From NCBI GenBank assembly GCA_036378475.1, contig DASUWJ010000133.1, forward strand, positions 1 to 8,590: 8,590 nt of DNA, read 5' to 3'. Below the pieces are notes generated by a model that did not search any database, was not told the DNA's origin, and worked only from the letters and a program-made list of their open reading frames with translations. The position numbers and the translations under genes were made by a program. The stretch is from 13-2-20CM-68-14 sp036378475. GTDB lineage: Bacteria > Actinomycetota > Thermoleophilia > Gaiellales > Gaiellaceae. Each line of letters begins with the position of its first letter. The first letter of the stretch is position 1. Shown here in pieces: positions 1 through 5,827 of this stretch.

Positions 1-812
1 GCTTCCTTGCGCCGGTGCAGGTTCCGCGCGATCTGGCGGACGAGTGCGAGCGCGTGCTCGTCCGAGGTCGCGTAGTGGTCGGCCACGCCCGAGAGGCGCG
101 TGTGGACGTCGGCGCCGCCGAGCTCCTCCGCGGAGACGTCCTGCCCCGTCGCCGCCTTCACGAGTGGGGGGCCGCCGATGAAGATCGTCCCGGTGCCCTT
201 GACGATGATTGTCTCGTCGCTCATCGCCGGCACATAGGCGCCGCCTGCCGTGCACGAGCCCATCACGGCCGCGATCTGCGGGATCCCCTTGGCGGACAGC
301 CGGGCCTGGTTGAAGAAGATGCGGCCGAAGTGATCGCGGTCGGGAAAGACCTCGGCCTGGAGCGGCAGGAAGGCCCCGCCGGAATCGACGAGAGAGACGC
401 AGGTCAGGTGGTTCTGGTCTGCGATCTCCTGCGCCCGGAGATGCTTCTTCACGGTCAGCGGGAAGTACGTGCCGCCCTTGACGGTGGCGTCGTTTGCGAT
501 CACCACGCACTCCTGCCCCTCGATCACACCGATCCCGGTCACGATCCCGGCCGAGGGCGCCTGGCCTCCGTAGAGCTCCCAGGCCGCCAGGGGGGAAAGC
601 TCGAGGAAGGCCGATTCCGGATCGAGCAGCCGGTCGATCCGTTCCCGCGCCGGCAGCTTGCCTCGTGAGCGATGGCGCTCGAGCGCCTTGTCGCCGCCCC
701 CGCGCGCCACCTGGGCGATGCGCTGCCGCAGCTCGCCGACGAGTTCCTCCATGCGCGCCTGCCGGCGCTGGTGCTCTTCGTTTCGCTCGACCTGCGACTC
801 GAGAACCGCCAC
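1..812 (-). CDS. Acyl-CoA carboxylase carboxyltransferase (beta) subunit, methylcrotonyl-CoA type; partial, C-terminal half beyond the window
   Basis: The visible 270 codons encode the N-terminal half of a biotin-dependent carboxyltransferase. This subunit moves the carboxyl group from carboxybiotin onto an acyl-CoA in the cytosol. The protein begins MAVLESQVERNEEH and carries landmarks of the methylcrotonyl-CoA carboxylase beta family: GKLPARERIDRLLDP (residues 51-65), ANDATVKGGTYFPLTVKKH (106-124), VDSGGAFLPLQAEVFPDRDH (142-161), GSCTAGGAYVPAMSDE (185-200) and GTGTIFIGGPPLVKAATG (206-223). The family is usually about 530 residues, so roughly half is present. The GTG start at 812 was chosen because MAVLES is a typical family N-terminus; the ATG at residue 21 would cut off that conserved part. 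No frameshift is seen. The usual substrate is 3-methylcrotonyl-CoA in leucine breakdown. Geranyl-CoA or another branched acyl-CoA is possible, and the biotin-carrier subunit that could help decide lies outside the window. Confidence 0.93.
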   Translation of the reverse strand, partial: MAVLESQVERNEEHQRRQARMEELVGELRQRIAQVARGGGDKALERHRSRGKLPARERIDRLLDPESAFLELSPLAAWELYGGQAPSAGIVTGIGVIEGQECVVIANDATVKGGTYFPLTVKKHLRAQEIADQNHLTCVSLVDSGGAFLPLQAEVFPDRDHFGRIFFNQARLSAKGIPQIAAVMGSCTAGGAYVPAMSDETIIVKGTGTIFIGGPPLVKAATGQDVSAEELGGADVHTRLSGVADHYATSDEHALALVRQIARNLHRRKE

Positions 813-818
813 GGCTCC

Positions 819-824
819 AGCCTA
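819..824 (-). promoter_or_regulatory. Candidate -10 box (TAGGCT) of a leaderless transcript for the carboxylase gene
   Basis: On the minus strand TAGGCT (TANNNT pattern) is followed by exactly six bases, GGAGCC, and then the GTG start at 812. Transcription starting about seven bases after a -10 box would begin at the start codon itself. The GGAG in between sits only two bases from GTG, too close for a normal Shine-Dalgarno. No good -35 box is visible. The same geometry occurs at 6216-6228. Confidence 0.4.
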
Positions 825-927
825 TCGTCGGCGCAAGTCCGAGCCGGAAGAGCTGCTGCTCGGTACGGCAAGCTATGACTCGCTCAGATCGGGTCGGGCA
901 GCCCGGCGCCCGGTTCGTTCGCGCGAG

Positions 928-1758
928 TTAGTACGTGAACGGATTCGTCGCGACCGAGACTGAGGGCCGCGTCGCGCCCACGAATCCAAGCGCAGCTTCG
1001 GTGGCCGAGAGACTCGCCAGCTTGACGACGTCCCCGGTCTGAGGGGCTTCGATGATCTCGTCGCCGCCGACGTAGATGGCGACATGTCCCGGGCCGTCTG
1101 CCTGGGGTTCGAAGAAGACGAGGTCGCCCGACTGCAGCTGTGAGGGATCGATCACGGCTCCGCTTTGGTACTGCGAGGCCGCGTAGTGCGGGAGCTGGAT
1201 CCCCAACTGCGCGTACACGTACATGACGAATCCGGAGCAGTCGAAGCCTGTGGGGTCGGCGCCGCCCCAGCGATAGGGGACGCCGAGAAACCGCTCCGCG
1301 ATCGAGACGGCCTGGGCTCCGAGGTCAGTGCCCGGAGTCGCCGCCGCGAGATTGAGGGAGGGTGTCGGCGGAGGCGGAGGCGGAGGCGGAGGCGCCGTGA
1401 GTTGCGCGATCTGCTGCTCGAGCTGGCTGCGCTGTGCTGCCGCCTCGTCGAATGCCGTTTGAAACTCGGACGCCCTCATCTGAGCGTCGAGCTGAGCCGA
1501 GAGCAGCTGCGTGGAGTTTGCGAGCGCGCTCTCGCGCGCGGCCGCCGCGGCGTCACGCTGCTCGGCCTGCTTTGCATCACGCAGGGCGAGCCGAGCAAGA
1601 GTCAGCTGAGGCGGGGGGGACCCTGCCGTGGCGGTCGTCGTGACCGAGGAGGGCGCATTGGGAACGATGGCGAAGATCGGTCCGTCTGCGAGTGCCGGCG
1701 CCGCGGAACTAAGAGCGGCTCCGAGCACGCCGGCGAGCACGAGCGGAATCGCACGCAT
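928..1758 (-). CDS. Secreted NlpC/P60-family peptidoglycan endopeptidase with N-terminal coiled coil
   Basis: A 276-residue exported cell-wall hydrolase, expected to cut a D-gamma-glutamyl/diaminopimelate bond in stem peptides outside the membrane. Residues 1-24 form a signal peptide ending in PALA before DG. Residues about 52-120 are Ala/Gln-rich and helical (ARLALRDAKQAEQRDAAAAA onward, then SQLEQQIAQL), probably a coiled coil. A run of nine prolines (123-131) links this to the catalytic domain (about 144-265). That domain shows FLGVPYRWGGADPTGFDCSG with nucleophile Cys174, SGDLVFFEP, and GPGHVAIYVG with His225. The third catalytic position falls at Gln240 (EAPQTGDVV), where His is commonest but other polar residues occur in the family. 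Coiled coil plus NlpC/P60 resembles actinobacterial RipA/RipC-like hydrolases. The ATG at 1758 was chosen because it directly precedes the signal peptide; an in-frame start at 1869 would put 37 polar residues before it. The gene is divergent from the YibE/F gene. Confidence 0.9.
   Translation of the reverse strand: MRAIPLVLAGVLGAALSSAAPALADGPIFAIVPNAPSSVTTTATAGSPPPQLTLARLALRDAKQAEQRDAAAAARESALANSTQLLSAQLDAQMRASEFQTAFDEAAAQRSQLEQQIAQLTAPPPPPPPPPTPSLNLAAATPGTDLGAQAVSIAERFLGVPYRWGGADPTGFDCSGFVMYVYAQLGIQLPHYAASQYQSGAVIDPSQLQSGDLVFFEPQADGPGHVAIYVGGDEIIEAPQTGDVVKLASLSATEAALGFVGATRPSVSVATNPFTY
1366..1392 (-). repeat. GGAGGC-type microsatellite encoding nine consecutive prolines
   Basis: On the plus strand this reads as repeated GGAGGC units and on the coding strand as CCG/CCT proline codons. 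It encodes residues 123-131 of the NlpC/P60 protein, the hinge between coiled coil and catalytic domain. Such runs can change length by slippage and alter the linker without breaking the frame when whole 6-base units are gained or lost. Confidence 0.7.
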
Positions 1759-1903
1759 ACGCCGCCATATCGGCCGGGGAGCGCACGTTCTTGAGCTCGT
1801 CGCGCATCGGAGTTCGTCCCGGCCGGGAGCCGTGTTCGGTTGCAGACCGTCGCAAACGCCCGCGAGCAAGGCCGCCGTCCGCGAGCTCGCTCAAGCTTGT
1901 CGG
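1759..1903. promoter_or_regulatory. Divergent intergenic region between nlpC/p60 and yibE/F genes, with paired CGGCCGGG sites
   Basis: This 145-base region should contain both promoters. CGGCCGGGGAGC begins at 1771 and CGGCCGGGAGCC at 1820. Each has a palindromic CGGCCG core, so they form a direct repeat 49 bases apart, and 1771-1778 and 1818-1825 also form an inverted pair. This could be an operator pair, but GC-rich palindromic cores arise easily here. No convincing -35/-10 pair was found. If the YibE/F gene starts at the GTG at 1832, the region shortens to 73 bases. Confidence 0.35.
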
Positions 1904-3133
1904 GTGGAGTCGAGCCCGGGAACGGGCGAAGAAGCGGCGCGCCGCCGTCAGTTGCGGCTTCGCCCTCATCGCTCGCTCGTCGTCAACGTGATGCTGCTGG
2001 CGCTCGGCCTGCTGATCGCCGTCACCGTGATCTCGCTCGTGAAGCTCTGGCCCGAGGGACCGATCGCGCGCTCGAGCGCCGTCGTCTCGACGAGGACGTT
2101 CGGGGCGCTGGTGAAACGGATCAGCGAGCAGAGCTGTACGACCAGTCTGAATGGACGCTGCCGGATCGTGACGGCGACGATTCGCGACGGGCGCGACAAG
2201 GGCAGAACGACGCGATTCGAGATCACGCCGGCACCCGGGCTGGGGGCGCTCAGGCCGGGCGATGCCATCCGAGTGATCCGCAACCCGCCGCCACCGCCGG
2301 GCGCGACGGTGAAGCTCCCGGCTTACTCATTCGCCGACTTCGACCGCCGCGGACCGATGCTCTGGCTGGGGCTCGGCTTCGTCGTGCTGCTCCTCGCCTC
2401 CGGTCGGTTGCATGGGCTGCGAGCGCTGCTTGGCCTGGGGGCGAGCCTCGTGCTCGTGCTCAAGTTCGTCGTCCCCGCCATCCTCAAGGGCCACTCGGCG
2501 GTCGCGGTTGCCCTGACCGGGTCGCTCACCGTCCTGCTGATCACGATTCCGCTCTCCTATGGGATCCGCGCCAAGGCAATCGCGGCCTGGCTGGGGACGG
2601 CGCTCAGCCTCTTCCTCGCTGTTGGCCTCGCTTCCGCCTTCACCCATCTCGCTCACTTGTCGGGCGCGTACTCTGAGCAGGCCGCCTTCTTGAGCGCCTC
2701 CGGTGTGCACATCAGCCTGCGGGGCCTCCTGCTCGGCGGGATGGTGATCGGCGCCCTCGGCGTCTTGATCGATCTGACCGTCAGCCAAGCCTCGACCGTG
2801 ATCGCGCTCCGGCGGGCGAATCCAGCCCTGCAGTTCAAGGGGCTTTTCACCGGCGCGCTCGAGGTCGGACACGACCACATCGCGGCGACCGTCAACACAC
2901 TCGTGTTTGCCTATGCGGGCGCTTCCCTCCCCGTGCTGTTGATCTTTTCGATCGGTGGCACCTCGCTTACAGACGCCGTCAACTCCGAGCCGGTGGCCGT
3001 CGAGGTGATCGCGTCCCTCGTGGGCTCGGTCGGCTTGATCGCCTCGATGCCGATCACGACCGCGCTCGCGGCGCTTCTTGCGACACGGATGAGCGACAAG
3101 CAACTCGCCGTCGAGCACGCTCACGTGCACTAG
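1904..3133 (+). CDS. YibE/F-family polytopic membrane protein
   Basis: A membrane protein of about 409 residues of the YibE/F-like family, whose biochemical role is not firmly established. An N-terminal anchor (about 25-48) is followed by an extracytoplasmic domain (about 50-148) with two cysteines, Cys78 and Cys86, close enough for a disulfide. Several hydrophobic segments then follow: about 151-167, 172-193, 197-216, 224-247, 271-292, 327-350 and 366-395. Family landmarks are GALGVLIDLTVSQASTVIAL (283-302) and VGHDHIAATVNTLVFAYAGA (321-340). The tail ends in a short His-rich HAHVH. The start is uncertain. GTG 1904 is preferred because codon use becomes gene-like there and a basic stretch precedes the first membrane segment. 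GTG 1832, TTG 1952 and ATG 1991 are alternatives in the same frame. None has a good ribosome binding site. It is divergent from the peptidase gene. Confidence 0.85.
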   Translation: MESSPGTGEEAARRRQLRLRPHRSLVVNVMLLALGLLIAVTVISLVKLWPEGPIARSSAVVSTRTFGALVKRISEQSCTTSLNGRCRIVTATIRDGRDKGRTTRFEITPAPGLGALRPGDAIRVIRNPPPPPGATVKLPAYSFADFDRRGPMLWLGLGFVVLLLASGRLHGLRALLGLGASLVLVLKFVVPAILKGHSAVAVALTGSLTVLLITIPLSYGIRAKAIAAWLGTALSLFLAVGLASAFTHLAHLSGAYSEQAAFLSASGVHISLRGLLLGGMVIGALGVLIDLTVSQASTVIALRRANPALQFKGLFTGALEVGHDHIAATVNTLVFAYAGASLPVLLIFSIGGTSLTDAVNSEPVAVEVIASLVGSVGLIASMPITTALAALLATRMSDKQLAVEHAHVH

Positions 3134-3222
3134 CGGTTCCTGGATCGCGGGGAGATGGTCGAACCGCCGGCCGAGACGGAGAGGAATTCGGCGGTTTCAG
3201 GTGTGCCTTTTCCGCCACATGC

Positions 3223-3250
3223 GGCGGAGGGAGCCCGCGCTCCCTCCGCC
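3223..3250. terminator. Bidirectional hairpin terminator between convergent genes
   Basis: GGCGGAGGGAGC (3223-3234) pairs perfectly with GCTCCCTCCGCC (3239-3250) around a 4-base loop, CCGC. It lies between the YibE/F stop at 3133 and the stop of the convergent small secreted protein at 3272, so it can serve both. No T-run follows on either strand, as is common for hairpin terminators in GC-rich actinobacteria. Confidence 0.7.
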
Positions 3251-3271
3251 TAGCCACCGTTGTCTCAGCCG

Positions 3272-3724
3272 TTAGAGCCAGACAACGAGCTTCTTCGCCT
3301 TAAAGGCAAGCTCACCGTTCTCGTCTTGCGTCGGCTTCCCGAGCATCGAGGCATCGAGGCCGTCGGGTGCGCTGTCGAGCGCCGCGACGACGTCCGAGCA
3401 AGCTGCGCTCTGAGTCGTCTCGTTCCCGTCCGCGTCCGTGGTCACCTCGAAGCACCTCGCATTCGAGGCATCGATCTCGAACGAGCCGTCGGAGAGCATC
3501 TCCTGCAGGTAGTAGCGCGCCTGCCTCGGCACCGAGCCTGCGACGTCGTTCAGGGTCGCGTCGAAGGTCGGGTCTTGCACGTCGGTGAGCGTCACGTCCA
3601 GCCGGTAGTTCTTCTTCCAGAAGTTCGCCGGGGCGGGCGTGCTGTAGGCGCTCGCTGCAGCGACGGCGACCGCGGCAAGGACGAGAGCTGCGCAGAGAGC
3701 AGCCAGTCGTGTCTTCCTCCACAT
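3272..3724 (-). CDS. Small secreted protein of unknown function
   Basis: I do not recognise a family. The 150-residue product starts MWRKTRLAAL and has a clear signal peptide with a long Ala/Val/Leu core, probably cut after VAAASA at residue 26. The mature part is about 124 residues, soluble-looking and acidic. It has two cysteines, Cys91 (ARCFEVTT) and Cys109 (SAACSDVV), that could form a disulfide, and ends KAKKLVVWL. The pattern FWKKNYRLDVTLTDVQ suggests beta structure. The ATG at 3724 is supported by an AAAGGA site seven bases upstream and by the signal peptide; an upstream ATG at 3802 would add 26 polar residues. It lies 131 bases downstream of the fused sigma-factor gene on the same strand, so it may be one of its targets, but no direct evidence shows this. 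Confidence 0.8.
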   Translation of the reverse strand: MWRKTRLAALCAALVLAAVAVAAASAYSTPAPANFWKKNYRLDVTLTDVQDPTFDATLNDVAGSVPRQARYYLQEMLSDGSFEIDASNARCFEVTTDADGNETTQSAACSDVVAALDSAPDGLDASMLGKPTQDENGELAFKAKKLVVWL

Positions 3725-3731
3725 GAGAGAG

Positions 3732-3737
3732 TCCTTT
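3732..3737 (-). promoter_or_regulatory. Shine-Dalgarno site AAAGGA for the small secreted protein
   Basis: AAAGGA on the minus strand lies seven bases before the ATG at 3724. It is the clearest ribosome binding site in the window and decides the start of this gene. Confidence 0.75.
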
Positions 3738-3805
3738 CGTCGGGGGAGAGGGAGTGGACACCTCCTGAGAGCGCTCGTTCGCGCCGAGCTTGACCGGCGC
3801 ACGCG

Positions 3806-3814
3806 AAGTTCCCC
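3806..3814 (-). promoter_or_regulatory. Possible ECF-type -35 element (GGGGAACTT) upstream of the small secreted protein
   Basis: GGGGAACTT on the minus strand contains the GGAAC core typical of -35 elements read by ECF sigma factors. It sits about 80 bases before the ATG at 3724 and just downstream of an ECF-type sigma gene. No matching -10 is clear at 16-17 bases: the only GTC nearby is 13 bases after GGAAC. This is a weak candidate. Confidence 0.25.
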
Positions 3815-3855
3815 TGTTCGCGGTACCTCGCTCGCGTGCTGCGTGAGCTCTGTGG

Positions 3856-5214
3856 TCAGGGGGCGGGCGTCGCCGCCGACGTAGTGTCGGTCGACGTAGT
3901 GTCGGTCGAAACGGTGTCGGTCGGCGCGGTGTCCGTCGACACGGTGTCGGTCGCCGTTGCCGTCGGATCAGTGGCCGCCGGATCGCTCGGCACTGAATCA
4001 GAGGGGGGCGTCGGGTCCGTCGAAGCGTCTGTGCTGGTGGCGTCCGTAAACGTGTCGGTGGGCGCCGAATCTGACGGGCTCGGGTCGGTCGAGGTGTCGG
4101 TCGCAGGGTCCGGGGCTGGCGCGGTCTGAGTGTCGGTGCTCTGGCTGTCCGTCTGGCCCGGAGCGGTCGTCACGGTCGAAGCCGGAGCCGATTGCGGCTG
4201 CGAAGCGGGCGCCACAGCGAGGACGGGGCCGAGGCCGAGCATTCCTCTCCGGGCAGAACCGGGGACGGCGGCAGCTGCCAGCGCCTCGTTCGTTCTCGCC
4301 GCGGCTGTCGGACGATCGGCGGCCACGGATTCGCGTGCCTGCGCGGCGACCGTTTCCGCCGCGACCACGCCGCCTCCGGCCAGCGCAACTGAGGCGACCG
4401 CGACTCCGACCTTGGCCGCGACCGGGGCGCCGCCGCTCGAGAGCATTCCCGCCGCCGCGTCGCGCAGCCAGGCGAGCAGGCCAAGCGGCGAGATGCCTCC
4501 GAGACCCTTTTTCCCGAGCTCGAGGCTCGAGCGACAGCACGGACACGCCCGTAGGTGCGCTTGGAGCGCCCGGCGCTCGCTGAGGTCGAGGACGGCTCCG
4601 TCGAGTGCCTGCACGCTGGCGCAGTCGAGGCGGCGGCCGAAGACGAGGCCCTCGGCAAGGCGATTTCGAGCCGCGAAGAGCGCCTGCTCCACCTGTTCGC
4701 TCGTCAGCTGCAGGGCGGCGCCGATCTCCGCGACAGAGAAGCCCCGCAGCTCCCGCAACAGGAATGCATGCAGCTGCCGCTCGGGCAGTTCGCGCAAGGC
4801 AGCCACGAGCTGTCCACGCGCGGCGCTCGCCTCCTGCGGATCGGGCCCAGCGCTCTCGGGCTCGAGTTCGGCGGCGACATCCTTCTCGCGCTGGAGGAGT
4901 TGTAGGGCGACGCGCTCTGCGATGCGGTAAAGCCAGGCCTTCACATGCGTGGGCGGAGCGCTGCGCCCGTGACGGAGCGCGCGATAGGCGTTCATCAGCG
5001 CCGTCTGCGCGACGTCCTCCCCCTTCGCACGATCGGCGAGAAGCCGCGCGCCGTAGGCGGCGAGCCGCGCCGAGTACCGACGGTAGAGCAGATCGAACGC
5101 CGCGTCGTCTCCGGCCGCGAGCCGCTTCGCGAGCTGCTGGTCGGGCGTTCGGACGCTCAGGATCGACCCGAGCCGCGCCCCGGGTCCGCTGGAGGTTCTC
5201 TGGGTGTGCCGCAT
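3856..5214 (-). CDS. ECF-type sigma factor fused to a zinc-finger anti-sigma-like domain, one membrane helix and a Thr/Asp/Ser/Pro-rich repeat tail
   Basis: One 452-residue polypeptide. Sigma region 2 spans about 25-112 (DQQLAKRLAAGDDAAFDLLY, then KGEDVAQTALMNAYRALRHG, then VKAWLYRIAERVALQLLQRE). Region 4 spans about 135-190 (ALRELPERQLHAFLLRELRG, then FSVAEIGAALQLTSEQVEQA). A zinc-finger anti-sigma-like motif follows: Cys198, then His220-x3-Cys224-x2-Cys227, with the typical linker LDGAVLDLSERRALQAHL. A hydrophobic helix at about 264-287 then crosses the membrane. The remaining 160 or so residues are low-complexity Ala/Thr/Ser/Asp/Pro, ending in five pentads (421-445), and should lie outside the cell. 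Sigma factors with C-terminal zinc-finger and membrane extensions are known in Actinobacteria; activity is thought to be held in check by the attached domain. ATG 5214 is preferred because GGA lies five bases upstream; an in-frame ATG at 5316 is possible. I infer a membrane-tethered sensor-regulator; what releases it is unknown. Confidence 0.88.
   Translation of the reverse strand: MRHTQRTSSGPGARLGSILSVRTPDQQLAKRLAAGDDAAFDLLYRRYSARLAAYGARLLADRAKGEDVAQTALMNAYRALRHGRSAPPTHVKAWLYRIAERVALQLLQREKDVAAELEPESAGPDPQEASAARGQLVAALRELPERQLHAFLLRELRGFSVAEIGAALQLTSEQVEQALFAARNRLAEGLVFGRRLDCASVQALDGAVLDLSERRALQAHLRACPCCRSSLELGKKGLGGISPLGLLAWLRDAAAGMLSSGGAPVAAKVGVAVASVALAGGGVVAAETVAAQARESVAADRPTAAARTNEALAAAAVPGSARRGMLGLGPVLAVAPASQPQSAPASTVTTAPGQTDSQSTDTQTAPAPDPATDTSTDPSPSDSAPTDTFTDATSTDASTDPTPPSDSVPSDPAATDPTATATDTVSTDTAPTDTVSTDTTSTDTTSAATPAP
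3880..3954 (-). repeat. Five tandem 15-bp units encoding [S/P/A]TDT[T/V/A] pentapeptides
   Basis: Read on the coding strand, units of 15 bases encode ATDTV, STDTA, PTDTV, STDTT and STDTT (residues 421-445 of the fused sigma factor). The DNA units are similar but not identical, around a core of CGACACNG. Looser Thr/Asp/Ser/Pro sequence continues back to residue 350. The repeat is in frame and within the coding sequence; there are no spacers, so it is not a CRISPR array. Confidence 0.8.
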
Positions 5215-5240
5215 CTCTTTCCAACGGGGATTGTCGGCGG

Positions 5241-5280
5241 GATCTCGACGAGGGCCCGCCAAAATCACCCGTTCGAGATC
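5241..5280. repeat. Inverted repeat GATCTCGA / TCGAGATC just upstream of the fused sigma gene
   Basis: GATCTCGA (5241-5248) and TCGAGATC (5273-5280) are perfect inverse copies separated by 24 bases, with centres 32 bases apart, near three helical turns. They lie 27-66 bases upstream of the chosen start at 5214. This fits a dimer or tetramer binding site or a leader hairpin, but an 8-base match made of common local words could be chance. If translation begins at 5316, they lie inside the coding sequence. Confidence 0.35.
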
Positions 5281-5412
5281 AGGAGCGCTGTCGCCGGAGG
5301 GCCGGCTTCCGCTCACCGGTCAGGCAGTCGGACTCGACGAGCGGTGAGGAGCAACGCGAACGCACAACGCAGGCTTCGGGTCAGGCTGATGCGGTTTCGG
5401 CCGTCCCTCGTG

Positions 5413-5434
5413 TGAGCGAAATCGCGATCGCTCA
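5413..5434. repeat. Inverted repeat TGAGCGA-N8-TCGCTCA
   Basis: Seven-base arms (5413-5419 and 5428-5434) flank an 8-base centre that itself contains the palindrome TCGCGA. It could be a small hairpin or a protein-binding palindrome. It lies about 200 bases upstream of the fused sigma gene start. Confidence 0.35.
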
Positions 5435-5472
5435 GTCAAGGTTCGCTCGCCGCTCGTCTCTCAGCGGGTGGA

Positions 5473-5491
5473 TCGCAGAGATCTTCTGCGA
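5473..5491. repeat. Inverted repeat TCGCAGA-N5-TCTGCGA
   Basis: Perfect seven-base arms (5473-5479 and 5485-5491) around GATCT. Compact dyad symmetry of this size is typical of repressor operators or short hairpins. No gene start is immediately adjacent. Confidence 0.4.
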
Positions 5492-5534
5492 GCCAGGAGG
5501 CAAACGCAGACACGCCTGCAGCTTCCTTCGGCGC

Positions 5535-5572
5535 AACCGACGCCGCCTCGGGCCGCAAAGGCGGCGTCGGTT
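5535..5572. repeat. Strong hairpin with 13-bp perfect stem, AACCGACGCCGCC / GGCGGCGTCGGTT
   Basis: Arms at 5535-5547 and 5560-5572 pair perfectly around a 12-base loop. This is the most stable-looking structure in the window. It is not needed as the tRNA terminator, since a better one sits at 5708-5731. There is no T-run on either side. It may be a second terminator for minus-strand transcription from the tRNA, part of a small RNA, or a dispersed palindromic element. Confidence 0.6.
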
Positions 5573-5707
5573 ACTTCGCCGTCGCGGCGCGAATTCGACC
5601 CGCGAGCGCTCCCGCGTTGAGTCAGCTGAGCTCGGCGCGCGGGTCTTGGCCAACGTCGGGCGCATCCGGGCACAACAAGCGTCAGGCGAGCGAGCCGCTC
5701 AGGAGTG

Positions 5708-5731
5708 AAAGCCCCGCCCATGCGGGGCTTT
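5708..5731 (-). terminator. Intrinsic terminator of tRNA-Trp
   Basis: On the minus strand AAAGCCCCGC pairs perfectly with GCGGGGCTTT around the loop ATGG. The stem ends in TTT, followed by CACTCC, and begins seven bases after the mature tRNA end. The stem also reads well on the plus strand, where it ends in TTTT. Confidence 0.8.
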
Positions 5732-5737
5732 TCTCTA

Positions 5738-5810
5738 CAGGGGCGGCAGGACTCGAACCTGCAACCCCCGGTTTTGGAGACCGGTGCTCTGCCAGTTGAG
5801 CTACGCCCCT
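5738..5810 (-). tRNA. tRNA-Trp (anticodon CCA)
   Basis: The minus strand folds as a standard tRNA. The acceptor stem AGGGGCG pairs with CGCCCCT. The D arm is GCTC...GAGC. The anticodon stem CCGGT/ACCGG encloses the loop CTCCAAA with anticodon CCA. The T arm is GCAGG-TTCGAGT-CCTGC. The discriminator base is G73, as expected for bacterial tRNA-Trp. The 3' CCA is not encoded. In many bacteria tRNA-Trp is followed by secE and nusG; here it is followed at once by a terminator and stands alone. Confidence 0.96.
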
Positions 5811-5827
5811 TGGCGGTCCGAGGACGG

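Larger units (their letters stand above)
5215..5707. other. Intergenic region of about 490 bases, no credible gene, several inverted repeats
   Basis: No frame here has convincing protein character; the open frames are Arg-rich shadows without family motifs. The stretch holds the GATCTCGA inverted repeat (5241-5280), TGAGCGA/TCGCTCA (5413-5434), TCGCAGA/TCTGCGA (5473-5491) and a 13-bp-stem hairpin (5535-5572). It must contain the promoter of the fused sigma gene on the minus strand, but no clear -35/-10 pair was found. A small non-coding RNA is possible but unproven. Confidence 0.5.

Noticed and set aside
15..668. Plus-strand 217-codon frame
   Set aside because: It is antisense to the clearly homologous carboxyltransferase gene and has no family motif of its own.
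894..912. GC-rich dyad CGGGC-N8-GCCCG downstream of the NlpC/P60 stop as a terminator
   Set aside because: The stem is only five bases with no T-run; too weak to call.
1759..1903. Possible cyclic di-AMP (ydaO-type) riboswitch upstream of the NlpC/P60 gene
   Set aside because: Actinobacterial wall-hydrolase genes often carry one, so I looked, but the conserved segments of that riboswitch are not present and the region is short.
2327..3130. Minus-strand 267-codon frame rich in charged residues
   Set aside because: It is antisense to the YibE/F gene; its charged composition mirrors the hydrophobic codons of the real gene.
3870..4180. Short regular repeats suggesting a CRISPR array
   Set aside because: The units are 15 bp, contiguous, without spacers, and encode an in-frame low-complexity protein tail.
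5266..5316. ECF autoregulation promoter (GAAC ... CGTC) before the fused sigma gene
   Set aside because: GAAC at 5271-5274 on the minus strand is followed by GTC only after 21 bases, longer than an ECF spacer.
4605..5708. Long Arg-rich plus-strand frame
   Set aside because: It lies antisense to the fused sigma gene and the intergenic region; no domain is visible and the composition is that of a shadow frame in GC-rich DNA.
5617..5799. Plus-strand frame ending in AAGLEPATPGFGDRC
   Set aside because: It is the reverse complement of the tRNA-Trp gene, a known source of spurious proteins with exactly this wording.
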